NCBI GenBank assembly: GCA_021838635.1
Contig: JAKCDC010000028.1
Coordinates: 1 to 34,477 of the forward strand
Reading direction: 5' to 3'
DNA from: Pseudomonadota bacterium
GTDB lineage: Bacteria > Pseudomonadota > Gammaproteobacteria > Steroidobacterales > Steroidobacteraceae
Length of the DNA: 34,477 nt
Positions 6,595-16,016 of the stretch are shown in pieces. Both the position numbers and the translations under genes were made by a program. Each line of letters starts with the position of its first letter. The first letter of the stretch is position 1. The notes under the pieces are model-generated. The model was given only the letters and a program-made list of their open reading frames with translations, was not told the DNA's origin and did not search any database.

Positions 6595-7869
6595 ATGGGG
6601 GAGGAGCACTCGCGCACGCTGCGGCGCGCGTCGGGCATTTCGCTCGCGGTGTTGGCCGGAATCAACCTGCTCAACTATCTGGACCGCTACGTGGTCTCAG
6701 CGGTGCTGCCACAACTGAAGAGCGGTCCGCTGCGGCTCGATGACTTCGAGCTCGGCACGCTGATGAGCGGCTTTCTCATCGTCTACATGCTCGCCGCGCC
6801 GCTGTTCGGACGGATCGGGGACCGCGGCTCGCGCACCCGGCCGATCGCCATCGGGGTGTTTCTCTGGAGCCTCGCCACGGGACTGTCGGGGCTGGCGCGC
6901 AGCTACCTGCAGCTGCTCGGTGCGCGCGCCGCGGTGGGCATCGGCGAGGCCGCCTACGGAACGATCGCCCCGTCGCTGCTCGCCGATCATTTTTCCCTGC
7001 GCACGCGCGGACGGGCGTTCGCGTTGTTCAACATGGCGATTCCGGTCGGTGCGGCGCTCGGGTACATCGTCGGCGGCCTGGTCGCAGCCCACTACGGGTG
7101 GCGCGCCGCCTTCTACGTTGCCGGTGTGCCCGGACTGGTGCTGGCGGTGTGGGTGTGGCGGCTCCCGGATCCGCCGCGTGGGGCGCAGGACGCACAGACG
7201 CCCGCCGCTGTCTCCGCCGCACCCGCCGGCTCCTGGCAGGTGTATGCGCGGTTGCTGCGCAGCCGTGCCTATCTGCTGACGGTGCTCGGCTATGCGGCTT
7301 ACACGTTCGCCCTCGGCGGCATGGCCTTCTGGATGCCGACCTTCCTCGAGCGGGTGCGCGGCGTGGCGGCCGTGAGCGCCACCGCCGGATTCGGTGAGAT
7401 CGTGGTGGTGACCGGGTTTCTCGGCACCTTCATCGGCGGCTGGCTCGGGGATTACTGCCTGAAGTACTCCGCTCAGGCGTATCTGTGGCTGTCAGGCGCG
7501 GTGACGGTGCTCGCGGTGCCGGCGACGTATCTGGCCCTCGCCTCGGGCACTCCGTGGGTCTTCTACGGCGCGCTCGCCGCCGCGCAGCTGCTGCTGTTCA
7601 TGTCGACCGGGCCGATCAACACCGTCATCGTCAACCTGGTGAGTCCGGTCGAGCGCGCCTGCGCCGTGGCGCTCAGCGTGTTCGTCATCCACGCGCTCGG
7701 GGATGTGATCTCGCCCTCGATCATCGGGGGGATCTCCGATGCGAGTTCGCTCGGCACGGCGGTGATGATCGTGCCGCTGGCGGTGGCGGTGTGTGCGCTG
7801 CTGTGGCTGCTGGCGGCGCACGCCGATGCGCGCGCTCAGCGCGCGACGAACGCTCTCTCGATGACGTAA
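6595..7869 (+). CDS. Spinster-like MFS transporter
   Basis: 424 residues with twelve predicted helices. INLLNYLDRYVVSAVLPQLKS in helix 1, GRIGDRGSRTRPIAIG (motif A) and GARAAVGIGEAAYGTIAPSLLADHF place it in the Spns-like subfamily, whose eukaryotic members export sphingosine-1-phosphate and lysophospholipids. Bacterial members mostly have undefined organic-anion or lipid substrates. ATG 6595 is the likely start because the frame upstream lies inside the histidine kinase gene. The 11-base gap suggests co-transcription with the kinase. Its last 34 bases overlap the 3' end of fpr on the opposite strand. Confidence 0.85.
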   Translation: MGEEHSRTLRRASGISLAVLAGINLLNYLDRYVVSAVLPQLKSGPLRLDDFELGTLMSGFLIVYMLAAPLFGRIGDRGSRTRPIAIGVFLWSLATGLSGLARSYLQLLGARAAVGIGEAAYGTIAPSLLADHFSLRTRGRAFALFNMAIPVGAALGYIVGGLVAAHYGWRAAFYVAGVPGLVLAVWVWRLPDPPRGAQDAQTPAAVSAAPAGSWQVYARLLRSRAYLLTVLGYAAYTFALGGMAFWMPTFLERVRGVAAVSATAGFGEIVVVTGFLGTFIGGWLGDYCLKYSAQAYLWLSGAVTVLAVPATYLALASGTPWVFYGALAAAQLLLFMSTGPINTVIVNLVSPVERACAVALSVFVIHALGDVISPSIIGGISDASSLGTAVMIVPLAVAVCALLWLLAAHADARAQRATNALSMT

Positions 7870-8612
7870 TCGCCGGCCTCGCCGATGTGCGGGGACATCT
7901 TGAAGCCGCGTCCGTCAAGCAGCGTGCAGGTGTCGGTGAGCATCGCCGGACTGCCGCAGACCATGGCGCGGTCTTCGGCCGCATCGAGCGGCGGCAGGCC
8001 GAGGTCGTAGGCGAGGCGGTTCGATTCAATCAGCGTGGTCAGCCGCCCGTGGTTGGCGTGGGGCTCGCGTGTGACGGCCGGGTAGTACAGCAGCTTCTCG
8101 CTCACCCACTCCCCGAGCAGTTCGTGCGCCTTCAGCTCCTCGATGCGGTGTTTCACCACCGCCGACTCACGCGCCCAGCGCACGCCGTGCACGAACACCA
8201 CGCGATCGAAGCGCTCGTAGGTTTCCGGGTCTTTGATGACGCTCATGAACGGCGCAGCCCCGGTGCCGGTCGAGAGCAGGTACAGCCGCTTGCCCGGCTT
8301 CAGATCATGCAGCACCAGCGTGCCGGTGGGCTTGCGGCTGATGAGCACCTCGTCACCCTCGCGGATGTGCTGCAGGCGCGAGGTGAGCGGGCCGTCGGGC
8401 ACCTTGATGCTGAGGAATTCGAGGAACTCCTCGTGGTTCGCACTGGCGATGCTGTAGGCGCGCAGCAGGGGGCGGGAGTCAACCTGCAGACCCACCATCA
8501 CGAACTGACCGTTTTCGAACCGCAGTCCCGCATCACGCGTCGTGGTGAAGGTGAATTGCGTGTCCGTCCAGTGCTTCACCGACAGCACCCGTTCGCTGCT
8601 GATCGCCGCCAA
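7836..8612 (-). CDS. fpr: Ferredoxin/flavodoxin-NADP+ reductase Fpr
   Basis: 258 residues, the normal size for proteobacterial Fpr. It moves electrons between NADPH and ferredoxin or flavodoxin through FAD in the cytoplasm. The FAD motif RAYSIAS (with ENGQFVMVGL ahead), the NADP-binding STGTGAAPFMSV and MVCGSPAML motifs, and the C-terminal ERAFVAR typical of this subclass are all visible. The start codon is TTG (8612-8610), preceded by AGAGG about 9 bases upstream; the N-terminus SSERVLSVKHWTDT aligns with Pseudomonas Fpr, which supports this unusual start. It overlaps the convergent MFS gene by 34 bases. TACAAT on the minus strand at 8661-8656 is a possible -10 element. Confidence 0.93.
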   Translation of the reverse strand: MAAISSERVLSVKHWTDTQFTFTTTRDAGLRFENGQFVMVGLQVDSRPLLRAYSIASANHEEFLEFLSIKVPDGPLTSRLQHIREGDEVLISRKPTGTLVLHDLKPGKRLYLLSTGTGAAPFMSVIKDPETYERFDRVVFVHGVRWARESAVVKHRIEELKAHELLGEWVSEKLLYYPAVTREPHANHGRLTTLIESNRLAYDLGLPPLDAAEDRAMVCGSPAMLTDTCTLLDGRGFKMSPHIGEAGDYVIERAFVAR

Positions 8613-8809
8613 GTGCGTGTACCTCTCTGTTTAGCCGGGGAATTCAGCGGGGCGCATTGTACCGGGGCAGCGCCGGATGGGGAGTGATTTTGCGGTATTT
8701 CCTGATGCTTGTGCGGTATGTCGCGCGTTCCGTTGTCGCCTCACGGCTACAATTTCCGCTGCTATGATGGGGCCGGTCGCACTGGGCGGCCGTTGCACTC
8801 GAGGGGCAC

Positions 8810-9700
8810 ATGGGAGCATCGGACGGCGCGAGCCTGCGCGGGCGGACCTTGTTCATCACGGGTGCGAGCCGCGGCATCGGTCTTGCCATCGCGCTGCAGG
8901 CGGCGCGCGAAGGCGCGAACGTGGCCGTAGCGGCCAAGACCACCGAGGCCCATCCCAAACTGCCGGGCACGATTTATACCGCGGCCGAGCAGGTCGAGGC
9001 GGCCGGCGGCAAGGCGCTCGCACTGGCGCTCGATGTGCGCAACGACGAGCAGGTGCGCGCCGCGCTGGAACAGACCGCCGCGGCCTTCGGCGGCATCGAT
9101 ATTCTGGTCAACAATGCGAGCGCCATCAGTTTAACGCCGACGCTGGCGACCGATATGCGCCGCTTCGATCTGATGCACTCGATCAACACCCGCGGCACGC
9201 TGATGTGCAGCAAGTTCGCCGCGCCGTACCTGGCGCAGGGCCGCAATCCGCACATCCTCGTGCTCGCCCCGCCGTTGAATGTCGAACTCGACGCGTCCGC
9301 CTCGCACGGGCCGTCGCTGAATCTCGAGCTGCGCAGTTTCGCCCCGCACCTGCCGTACTCGCTCACTAAGTTCGGCATGAGTCTGTGTGTGCTCGGGCTG
9401 TCGGGGGAATTCGCCCCGCAGGGCATCGCCGTGAACGCACTCTGGCCGCGCACCATCATTGGAACGGCCGCGCTGCAGGTGGCGCTCGCCGGGGCGCCGG
9501 CGGATGCCCTGCAGCGGGTGCGCACGCCGCAGATTGTCGCCGAGGCCGCCTGTGCGCTCCTGAAGCGCGACAGCCGCACGTTCACGGGTCGGTTCTGCAT
9601 CGACGAGCAGGTGTTGCGCGAGGAGGGGGTGAGTGACTTCTCCGCCTACCGCGATCCTGGCGTGCGCGAGGAGGATCTGCTGATGGACCTGTTTCTGTAG
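8810..9700 (+). CDS. SDR-family oxidoreductase, HSDL2-like
   Basis: 296 residues. The Rossmann motif TGASRGIG (17-24) and NNAS (101-104) bind NAD(P)(H); Y183 and K187 form the YxxxK catalytic pair (YSLTKFGMS). The order of ILVLAPPLN, YSLTKFGMSLCVLGLSGEF, AVNALWP and the late SRTFTGRFCIDEQVLREEGV matches bacterial and mitochondrial HSDL2, an SDR linked to fatty-acid metabolism. At A153 the family usually has the catalytic Ser (NISPPLN), so activity may be altered. ATG 8810 is preceded by GAGGGG. It sits beside the GntR/isovaleryl-CoA dehydrogenase operon and may act on a branched acyl substrate, which is inference from position only. Confidence 0.85.
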   Translation: MGASDGASLRGRTLFITGASRGIGLAIALQAAREGANVAVAAKTTEAHPKLPGTIYTAAEQVEAAGGKALALALDVRNDEQVRAALEQTAAAFGGIDILVNNASAISLTPTLATDMRRFDLMHSINTRGTLMCSKFAAPYLAQGRNPHILVLAPPLNVELDASASHGPSLNLELRSFAPHLPYSLTKFGMSLCVLGLSGEFAPQGIAVNALWPRTIIGTAALQVALAGAPADALQRVRTPQIVAEAACALLKRDSRTFTGRFCIDEQVLREEGVSDFSAYRDPGVREEDLLMDLFL

Positions 9701-9738
9701 GGGACGCGACCGGCGCACCGCCGGCCGGTGAGCGAGGC

Positions 9739-10467
9739 TCAGCCGATGCGATGCCGCAGGTCGATGCCAGCCAGTTCGTAGCCTTTCCTGAAGTCCCGGA
9801 TGTGCCGCCCCATCCATTGCCGGGCGGCCTCCGCATCGTGCCGCTCGAGCGCCTCGAGGAGGCGCCGCTGGGCCGTGGCGATGCGCGAGCGGGCCTGCGC
9901 GACCTGGTCGATCATGTCGCGCAGCGAGGGCACGAGCAGCTCGATCAGCGGCGCGTGCACCAGTGCAAACACCTGGTTGTGCGTGGCTGCGCCGAGGGTG
10001 CGAAAGAAATCGGCAGTGTGATGCACGGCTCGCTCGGTGTCCGCATTGTCCGCCTCGAAGCGAGCGCGCACCGCGGCGAGGTGCTGCAGATCCGTCGCGG
10101 TGCGCGCGCGCGCGGCGCACTCGGCGATCGGCGGCTCGAATGCGCTGAGTGCCGACCAGACTTCGATGAAGGTGACATCGTGCAGCGCCAGGGCGCGGCT
10201 GACGTCCTGGGCGACCGCGCGATGCTGCGGCCGGCTCACCGTCATGCGCTTCGAGCCGGGGCGCCGCTCGAGCAGCCCGCTGCGCTCCAACTCACGCAGC
10301 GCCTCGCGCACCGTCGAGCGGTTCACCCCGAGTTGGCGGGCCAGTTCGGTCTCCGGCGGCAGCCGCTCGCCCTCGGCGAGGGAGCGTTGCACGATCCGCT
10401 GCGTGATCGCCTCGGCGACGCGCCGGTAGGCCGGCGCGAGCGCGATCTGCTCGAACTGCACGCTCAT
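9739..10467 (-). CDS. GntR-family (FCD/FadR-type) transcriptional regulator
   Basis: 242 residues: N-terminal winged helix-turn-helix (residues ~12-76, ETELARQLGVNRSTVREALRELERSGLLERRPG) and an all-helical FCD effector domain (~95-235). By eye, most metal ligands usual in FCD domains are missing: the Asp and His of the DxxFH motif read T151 and F155, the middle His is Gln, and only H222 remains. That resembles FadR, which binds acyl-CoA without metal. It lies 5 bases downstream of the isovaleryl-CoA dehydrogenase gene on the same strand, so both share one transcript. The palindrome at 11678-11690 in the divergent promoter region is its likely operator. Control of leucine catabolism is inferred. 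Confidence 0.88.
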   Translation of the reverse strand: MSVQFEQIALAPAYRRVAEAITQRIVQRSLAEGERLPPETELARQLGVNRSTVREALRELERSGLLERRPGSKRMTVSRPQHRAVAQDVSRALALHDVTFIEVWSALSAFEPPIAECAARARTATDLQHLAAVRARFEADNADTERAVHHTADFFRTLGAATHNQVFALVHAPLIELLVPSLRDMIDQVAQARSRIATAQRRLLEALERHDAEAARQWMGRHIRDFRKGYELAGIDLRHRIG

Positions 10468-10472
10468 GGCGC

Positions 10473-11660
10473 TCAGTCTTCGGCCTGGAACAGCTCGCGG
10501 CCGATCAGCATGCGGCGGATCTCCTGGGTGCCGGCGCCGATTTCATACAACTTCGCATCGCGCAGCAGCCGCCCGGCCGGGTACTCATTGATGTACCCAT
10601 TGCCGCCGAGGGCCTGGATGGCCTCCAGCGCGACCCGGGTGGCCTGCTCGGCTGAGAACAGGATGCACGCGGCGGCGTCCTGGCGCTTGACCTGGCCGGC
10701 ATCGCAGGCGTGCGCCACGCTGTAGACGTAGGCGCGGCTCGCGGCGAGCGCGGTGTACATGTCGGCGAGCTTCGCCTGCATCAGCTCGAAGGTGCCGATC
10801 GGCTGTCCGAACTGCTTGCGCTCGCGCACATAGGGCAGCACCAGATCCAGCGCCGCGGCCATCAGCCCGAGCGGCCCGCCCGAGAGCACGACGCGCTCGT
10901 AGTCCAGTCCGCTCATCAGTACCCGCACGCCGGCGTTCTCCGCCCCGAGCAGGTTCTCCCCCGGCACCACGCACTGCTCGAACACCAACTCGCAGGTGCT
11001 CGAGCCGCGCATGCCGAGCTTGTCGAGCTTCTGCGCGGTGCTGAAGCCGGCGTAGTCGCGCTCGATGATGAAGGCGCTGATGCCGCGGCTGCCGGCCGCC
11101 GGATCGGTCTTGGCGTAGACGACGAGGACGTCGGCGTCCGGGCCGTTGGTGATCCACATCTTGCGCCCGGTGAGAACGTAATCGCTGCCGCGCTTCTCGG
11201 CGCGCAGCTGCATTGAGGTCACGTCCGAGCCGGCCTGCGGCTCGGACATCGCCAGCGCCCCGACGTGCTCGCCGCTGATGAGCTTCGGCAGGTAGCGCTC
11301 GCGCTGTGCGTCGGTGCCGTTCAGGCGCAGCTGATTGACGCACAGGTTCGAGTGCGCGCCGTAGGAGAGGCCGACGGAGCCGGAGGCGCGCGAGATCTCC
11401 TCCATGGCGATCACGTGCGTCAGGTACCCGAGGCCCGCGCCGCCAAAGCGCTCCGGCACCGTGATGCCAAGCAGGCCGAGCGCGCCGAGTTCGGGCCACA
11501 GGTCGCGCGGAAAGGCGTTGTCGCGGTCGATCTGGGCGGCGCGCGGGGCGATGCGCTCGCGGGCAAAGCGGCGCACCTGTGCGCGGATCTCCCCGGCAGC
11601 CTCGTCCAGGCCGAAGCCGCTGTCGATCGGATCGTGGGCGGGCATGAGCTTGTCTTCCAT
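10473..11660 (-). CDS. ivd: Isovaleryl-CoA dehydrogenase
   Basis: 395 residues, an FAD-dependent acyl-CoA dehydrogenase that oxidises isovaleryl-CoA to 3-methylcrotonyl-CoA, passing electrons to ETF. The signatures [15 protein letters not shown] and WITNG and the C-terminal [35 protein letters not shown] are present. The catalytic Glu is at E255 in [15 protein letters not shown], the position specific to isovaleryl-CoA dehydrogenases; the usual acyl-CoA dehydrogenase site carries Gly (IGAGT). Divergent neighbours encoding methylcrotonyl-CoA carboxylase confirm the pathway. The start is either ATG 11660 or ATG 11645 (MPAHDPID); the second has GGAAG 9-13 bases upstream and is equally likely. 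The GntR gene follows after 5 bases. Confidence 0.93.
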   Translation of the reverse strand: MEDKLMPAHDPIDSGFGLDEAAGEIRAQVRRFARERIAPRAAQIDRDNAFPRDLWPELGALGLLGITVPERFGGAGLGYLTHVIAMEEISRASGSVGLSYGAHSNLCVNQLRLNGTDAQRERYLPKLISGEHVGALAMSEPQAGSDVTSMQLRAEKRGSDYVLTGRKMWITNGPDADVLVVYAKTDPAAGSRGISAFIIERDYAGFSTAQKLDKLGMRGSSTCELVFEQCVVPGENLLGAENAGVRVLMSGLDYERVVLSGGPLGLMAAALDLVLPYVRERKQFGQPIGTFELMQAKLADMYTALAASRAYVYSVAHACDAGQVKRQDAAACILFSAEQATRVALEAIQALGGNGYINEYPAGRLLRDAKLYEIGAGTQEIRRMLIGRELFQAED

Positions 11661-11679
11661 TGAATCAGGTCGGTATGAT
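11650..11679 (+). promoter_or_regulatory. Probable promoter of the methylcrotonyl-CoA carboxylase operon
   Basis: TTGTCT (11650-11655) and TATGAT (11674-11679) are separated by 18 bases and face the carboxylase genes. The predicted start point near 11686 falls inside the palindrome ATTGTCGGACAAT, so a protein bound there would block transcription. The -35 element overlaps the first codons of ivd on the other strand. Confidence 0.5.
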
Positions 11680-11690
11680 TGTCGGACAAT
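11678..11690. promoter_or_regulatory. Palindromic operator ATTGTC-G-GACAAT
   Basis: A perfect 6-1-6 inverted repeat lies in the 50-base gap between the divergent ivd-gntR and carboxylase genes, overlapping the TATGAT -10 element. Short palindromes of the TTGTC-N-GACAA type are common targets of FCD-class GntR regulators, and such a regulator is encoded in the adjacent operon. Recognition by that protein is inferred. Confidence 0.65.
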
Positions 11691-11710
11691 CCGGCCATCG
11701 TGACAAGCCC

Positions 11711-13315
<1,605 letters not shown>

Positions 13316-13323
13316 GTGCGCCC

Positions 13324-15309
13324 ATGTTTCAGCGACTTCTGGTGGCCAACCGCGGTGAGATCGCCTGCCGCATCCTGCGCACCGCGCGCCGCATGGGGCT
13401 CGGCACCGTGGCGGTGTATTCCGAGGCCGATGCCGGCGCTCGGCACGTGCGCCTCGCCGATCGAGCGGTGTGCATCGGACCGGCGAGTGCGGCTGAGAGT
13501 TATCTCAACATCGAGGCCATCATCGCCGCGGCGCAGGCGAGCGGCGCCCACGCGGTGCACCCGGGCTACGGCTTTCTCTCCGAGAATGCGCGCTTCGCGG
13601 CGGCCTGCCGCGACGCGGGCCTCATCTTCGTCGGTCCGACGCCCGAGGCCATCGAGGCGATGGGCTCGAAGAGCCTCGCCAAGGCGCGCGTGCGCGCCGC
13701 CGGCATCCCGGTCCTGCCCGGGTACGAGGGGGAGCGGCAGGACCTGGACTTCCTCGAGGCGCATGCACTCGAGGCCGGACTGCCGCTGATGGTCAAACCG
13801 GCCGCCGGCGGCGGCGGCAAGGGCATGTACGTGGTGCGCGAGCGCGCTGAGCTGCGCGCGGCGCTGGAGGCGGCGCGCCGTCTCGCCGAGAGCAGCTTCA
13901 AGGACGGCACGCTGCTGATCGAGCGGTTCGTGCCCGAGCCGCGCCACATCGAAGTGCAGGTGTTCGCCGATCAGCACGGTGCGTGCATTCATCTGGGCGA
14001 CCGCGACTGCTCGATCCAGCGGCGTCACCAGAAGCTCATCGAGGAGGCGCCGGCGCCGAATCTGCCCGATGCGCTGCGCGAGCGGCTCAGAGCCGCGGCG
14101 GTCGAGGTGGCGCGCGGCATCGGCTATCGGGGCGCCGGCACGGTGGAGTTCATTTACGACGGGCAGGCGTTTTTCTTCCTGGAGATGAACACCCGCCTGC
14201 AGGTCGAGCACACGGTCACCGAGGCGGTGACCGGGCTTGACCTGGTTGAGTGGCAACTGCGGGTGGCGGCCGGTGAGGCGCTGCCGTTGACGCAGGCGCA
14301 GGTGTGTTTGCGCGGCCATGCGATCGAGGCGCGTATTTGCGCGGAGGATCCGTGGCGCGAGTTTCTGCCGAGCGCCGGCCGGTTCGCGCTCGTGCACTGG
14401 CCCGAGGGCGTCAGGGTGGATGCGGGCTTTGAGAGCGGCGATACGGTGCCCTCGGTCTACGACTCGCTCATCGCCAAGGTGATCGCGCATGCCCCGACGC
14501 GCACCGAGGCGGCGGGCCTGCTCGCCGGGGCGCTCGAGCGCTCGCACCTCGCCGGCGTGCGGACCAACGAGCGCTGGCTGAGCCGCATTCTGCGCTCAGA
14601 GGTGTTTCTCGAGGTCCGCCACAGTGTCGCGCTGCTCGGGGCGCAGGGCGGGCGGTTCGCCGCGCCGGAGCCGCTGACCGACACGATGTGGGTGTTTGCG
14701 GCACTGGCGGTGCTCGGGTCGGGGGCGGCATCGAACCCGTGGTCGGTCCGTGACGGGTTCTGCCCGAATCTTCCGGGGGACCTCGAGGTGCGGCTGCGCA
14801 TCGAGGGCGTGACGCATGCGGTACGGTTGCGGTTCGACCGCGGCGAGCCGAGTGTGGCCTGGGTCAGCGCCCAACCGGCGGCAGAACCGCCGCGCTCCCT
14901 CGCCCTCGCCGAGGTGCGCCTCACAAATGAGGTGATCGAGGCGCGCAGCGGCTCGTTGCGCCACCGGGCGCGCTTCTTGCTCCAGTCGGACCGGGTGCAC
15001 CTGTGGTTCGATGCCGCGCACGTGGTGTTCGAGCTCGACGATCCTCGCGCCCAATCGTTCAGTGCGGCGCACAGCGCCGGCGGTCTGACCACGCCGCTGC
15101 CCGGAGTGGTTGTCGCGGTCAACGTCGAGGTCGGTCAAGCGGTGCGCCGCGGTGAGACGCTGATGGTCATCGAGGCGATGAAGATGGAACATGGCATCCA
15201 TGCCCCCTTCGACGGTCAGGTGACGCGCATCCATTTCGCGCTCGGGGAGCGTGTGCCGGAGGGCAGTGAGTTGCTTGCCCTCAGCGCCCCCGACGCCCCC
15301 GCCTCGTAG
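13324..15309 (+). CDS. mccA: Methylcrotonyl-CoA carboxylase, biotin-containing (alpha) subunit
   Basis: 661 residues. Residues ~1-445 form the ATP-grasp biotin carboxylase (FQRLLVANRGEIACRILRTARRMG at the start, KPAAGGGGKGMYVV glycine-rich loop, HIEVQVFADQHG, FLEMNTRLQVEHTVTE). A linker domain follows, then a C-terminal biotinyl domain with VIEAMKMEHGIHAP, in which K620 carries biotin. It carboxylates biotin using ATP and bicarbonate and hands CO2 to MccB. It lies 8 bases behind mccB in one operon. In many leucine (liu) clusters a methylglutaconyl-CoA hydratase gene lies between the two subunits and an HMG-CoA lyase gene follows; both are absent here. Confidence 0.95.
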   Translation: MFQRLLVANRGEIACRILRTARRMGLGTVAVYSEADAGARHVRLADRAVCIGPASAAESYLNIEAIIAAAQASGAHAVHPGYGFLSENARFAAACRDAGLIFVGPTPEAIEAMGSKSLAKARVRAAGIPVLPGYEGERQDLDFLEAHALEAGLPLMVKPAAGGGGKGMYVVRERAELRAALEAARRLAESSFKDGTLLIERFVPEPRHIEVQVFADQHGACIHLGDRDCSIQRRHQKLIEEAPAPNLPDALRERLRAAAVEVARGIGYRGAGTVEFIYDGQAFFFLEMNTRLQVEHTVTEAVTGLDLVEWQLRVAAGEALPLTQAQVCLRGHAIEARICAEDPWREFLPSAGRFALVHWPEGVRVDAGFESGDTVPSVYDSLIAKVIAHAPTRTEAAGLLAGALERSHLAGVRTNERWLSRILRSEVFLEVRHSVALLGAQGGRFAAPEPLTDTMWVFAALAVLGSGAASNPWSVRDGFCPNLPGDLEVRLRIEGVTHAVRLRFDRGEPSVAWVSAQPAAEPPRSLALAEVRLTNEVIEARSGSLRHRARFLLQSDRVHLWFDAAHVVFELDDPRAQSFSAAHSAGGLTTPLPGVVVAVNVEVGQAVRRGETLMVIEAMKMEHGIHAPFDGQVTRIHFALGERVPEGSELLALSAPDAPAS

Positions 15310-15455
15310 CGCTGGCCGTGCGATGAGCGCCGCGGCTCGCCCGTCCACGCCGGCGCGATTGTCGGCGGGCGACGACGCCGCGGCGCGATTCAAGATCGGT
15401 TCAGTTGGCGCGAACGACAATCCGCATCGTTCACAGCGTGCAGGGGAGCTGAACC

Positions 15456-16016
15456 ATGAACAAATCCTTTCTGATCGGCGCCGGCGCGGGCAGCGCGCTC
15501 GCGGTGGTCGTTGGCGCCGGCGCGATGGTCAGTCACAAGTTGATTCGCCACGCGCCACGCTATGCACAGGTGGTGCAGGTGGTGCCGCTGACGCGCACCG
15601 TGGTGCAGCCGCGGCGGGTATGTCGCGAGGCGACCGTCGAGCGCACCCGGCCGGCAAGCGACGCTCACCAGATCATCGGTAGCGTGGCCGGTGCGCTCAT
15701 CGGCGGTCTGCTCGGAAACCAGGTCGGGGATGGCTCGGGACGCGATCTGGCGACCGTCGCAGGGGTTGCTGCGGGCGGCTACGCGGGCAATCGCATCGAG
15801 GCGCGCATGCAGCGTGGGGATACCTACCGCACCACGGTGCGCCGGTGCACCACCGTCTACGACCGGATCGTTCAGCCGAACGGCTACCAGGTGCGCTACC
15901 GCCTCGGTGGCAAGCGTGGCACGGTGCGCATGGCGTACGACCCGGGGCCGCACATCCCGGTGCGCAACGGACAGCTGGTGCTCGGGACGCACGCCGCGCA
16001 GCCCCCCGCAGGCTAA
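15456..16016 (+). CDS. Glycine-zipper 2TM-domain envelope protein
   Basis: 186 residues. An N-terminal hydrophobic segment (residues 5-26, LIGAGAGSALAVVVGAGAMV) acts as a signal anchor or signal peptide. The central glycine zipper IGSVAGALIGGLLGNQVGDG...VAGVAAGGYAGNRIEARM (residues ~72-120) is the Rick_17kDa/2TM hallmark of outer-membrane-associated lipoproteins of the SlyB/17-kDa antigen type, although no lipobox cysteine follows the N-terminus. The C-terminal third (RTTVRRCTTVYDRIVQPNGYQVRYRLGGK) is the usual soluble tail. GGGGAG about 10 bases before ATG 15456 supports the start. CTGAACC directly ahead of the ATG is complementary to GGTTCAG at 15398-15404. Its stop overlaps the convergent glycosylase gene by 4 bases. 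Confidence 0.82.
   Translation: MNKSFLIGAGAGSALAVVVGAGAMVSHKLIRHAPRYAQVVQVVPLTRTVVQPRRVCREATVERTRPASDAHQIIGSVAGALIGGLLGNQVGDGSGRDLATVAGVAAGGYAGNRIEARMQRGDTYRTTVRRCTTVYDRIVQPNGYQVRYRLGGKRGTVRMAYDPGPHIPVRNGQLVLGTHAAQPPAG

Noticed and set aside
9709-9731. Terminator-like ACCGGC/GCCGGT repeat between the SDR and GntR genes
   Set aside because: The arms are short, several registers are possible, and no U-run follows on either strand.
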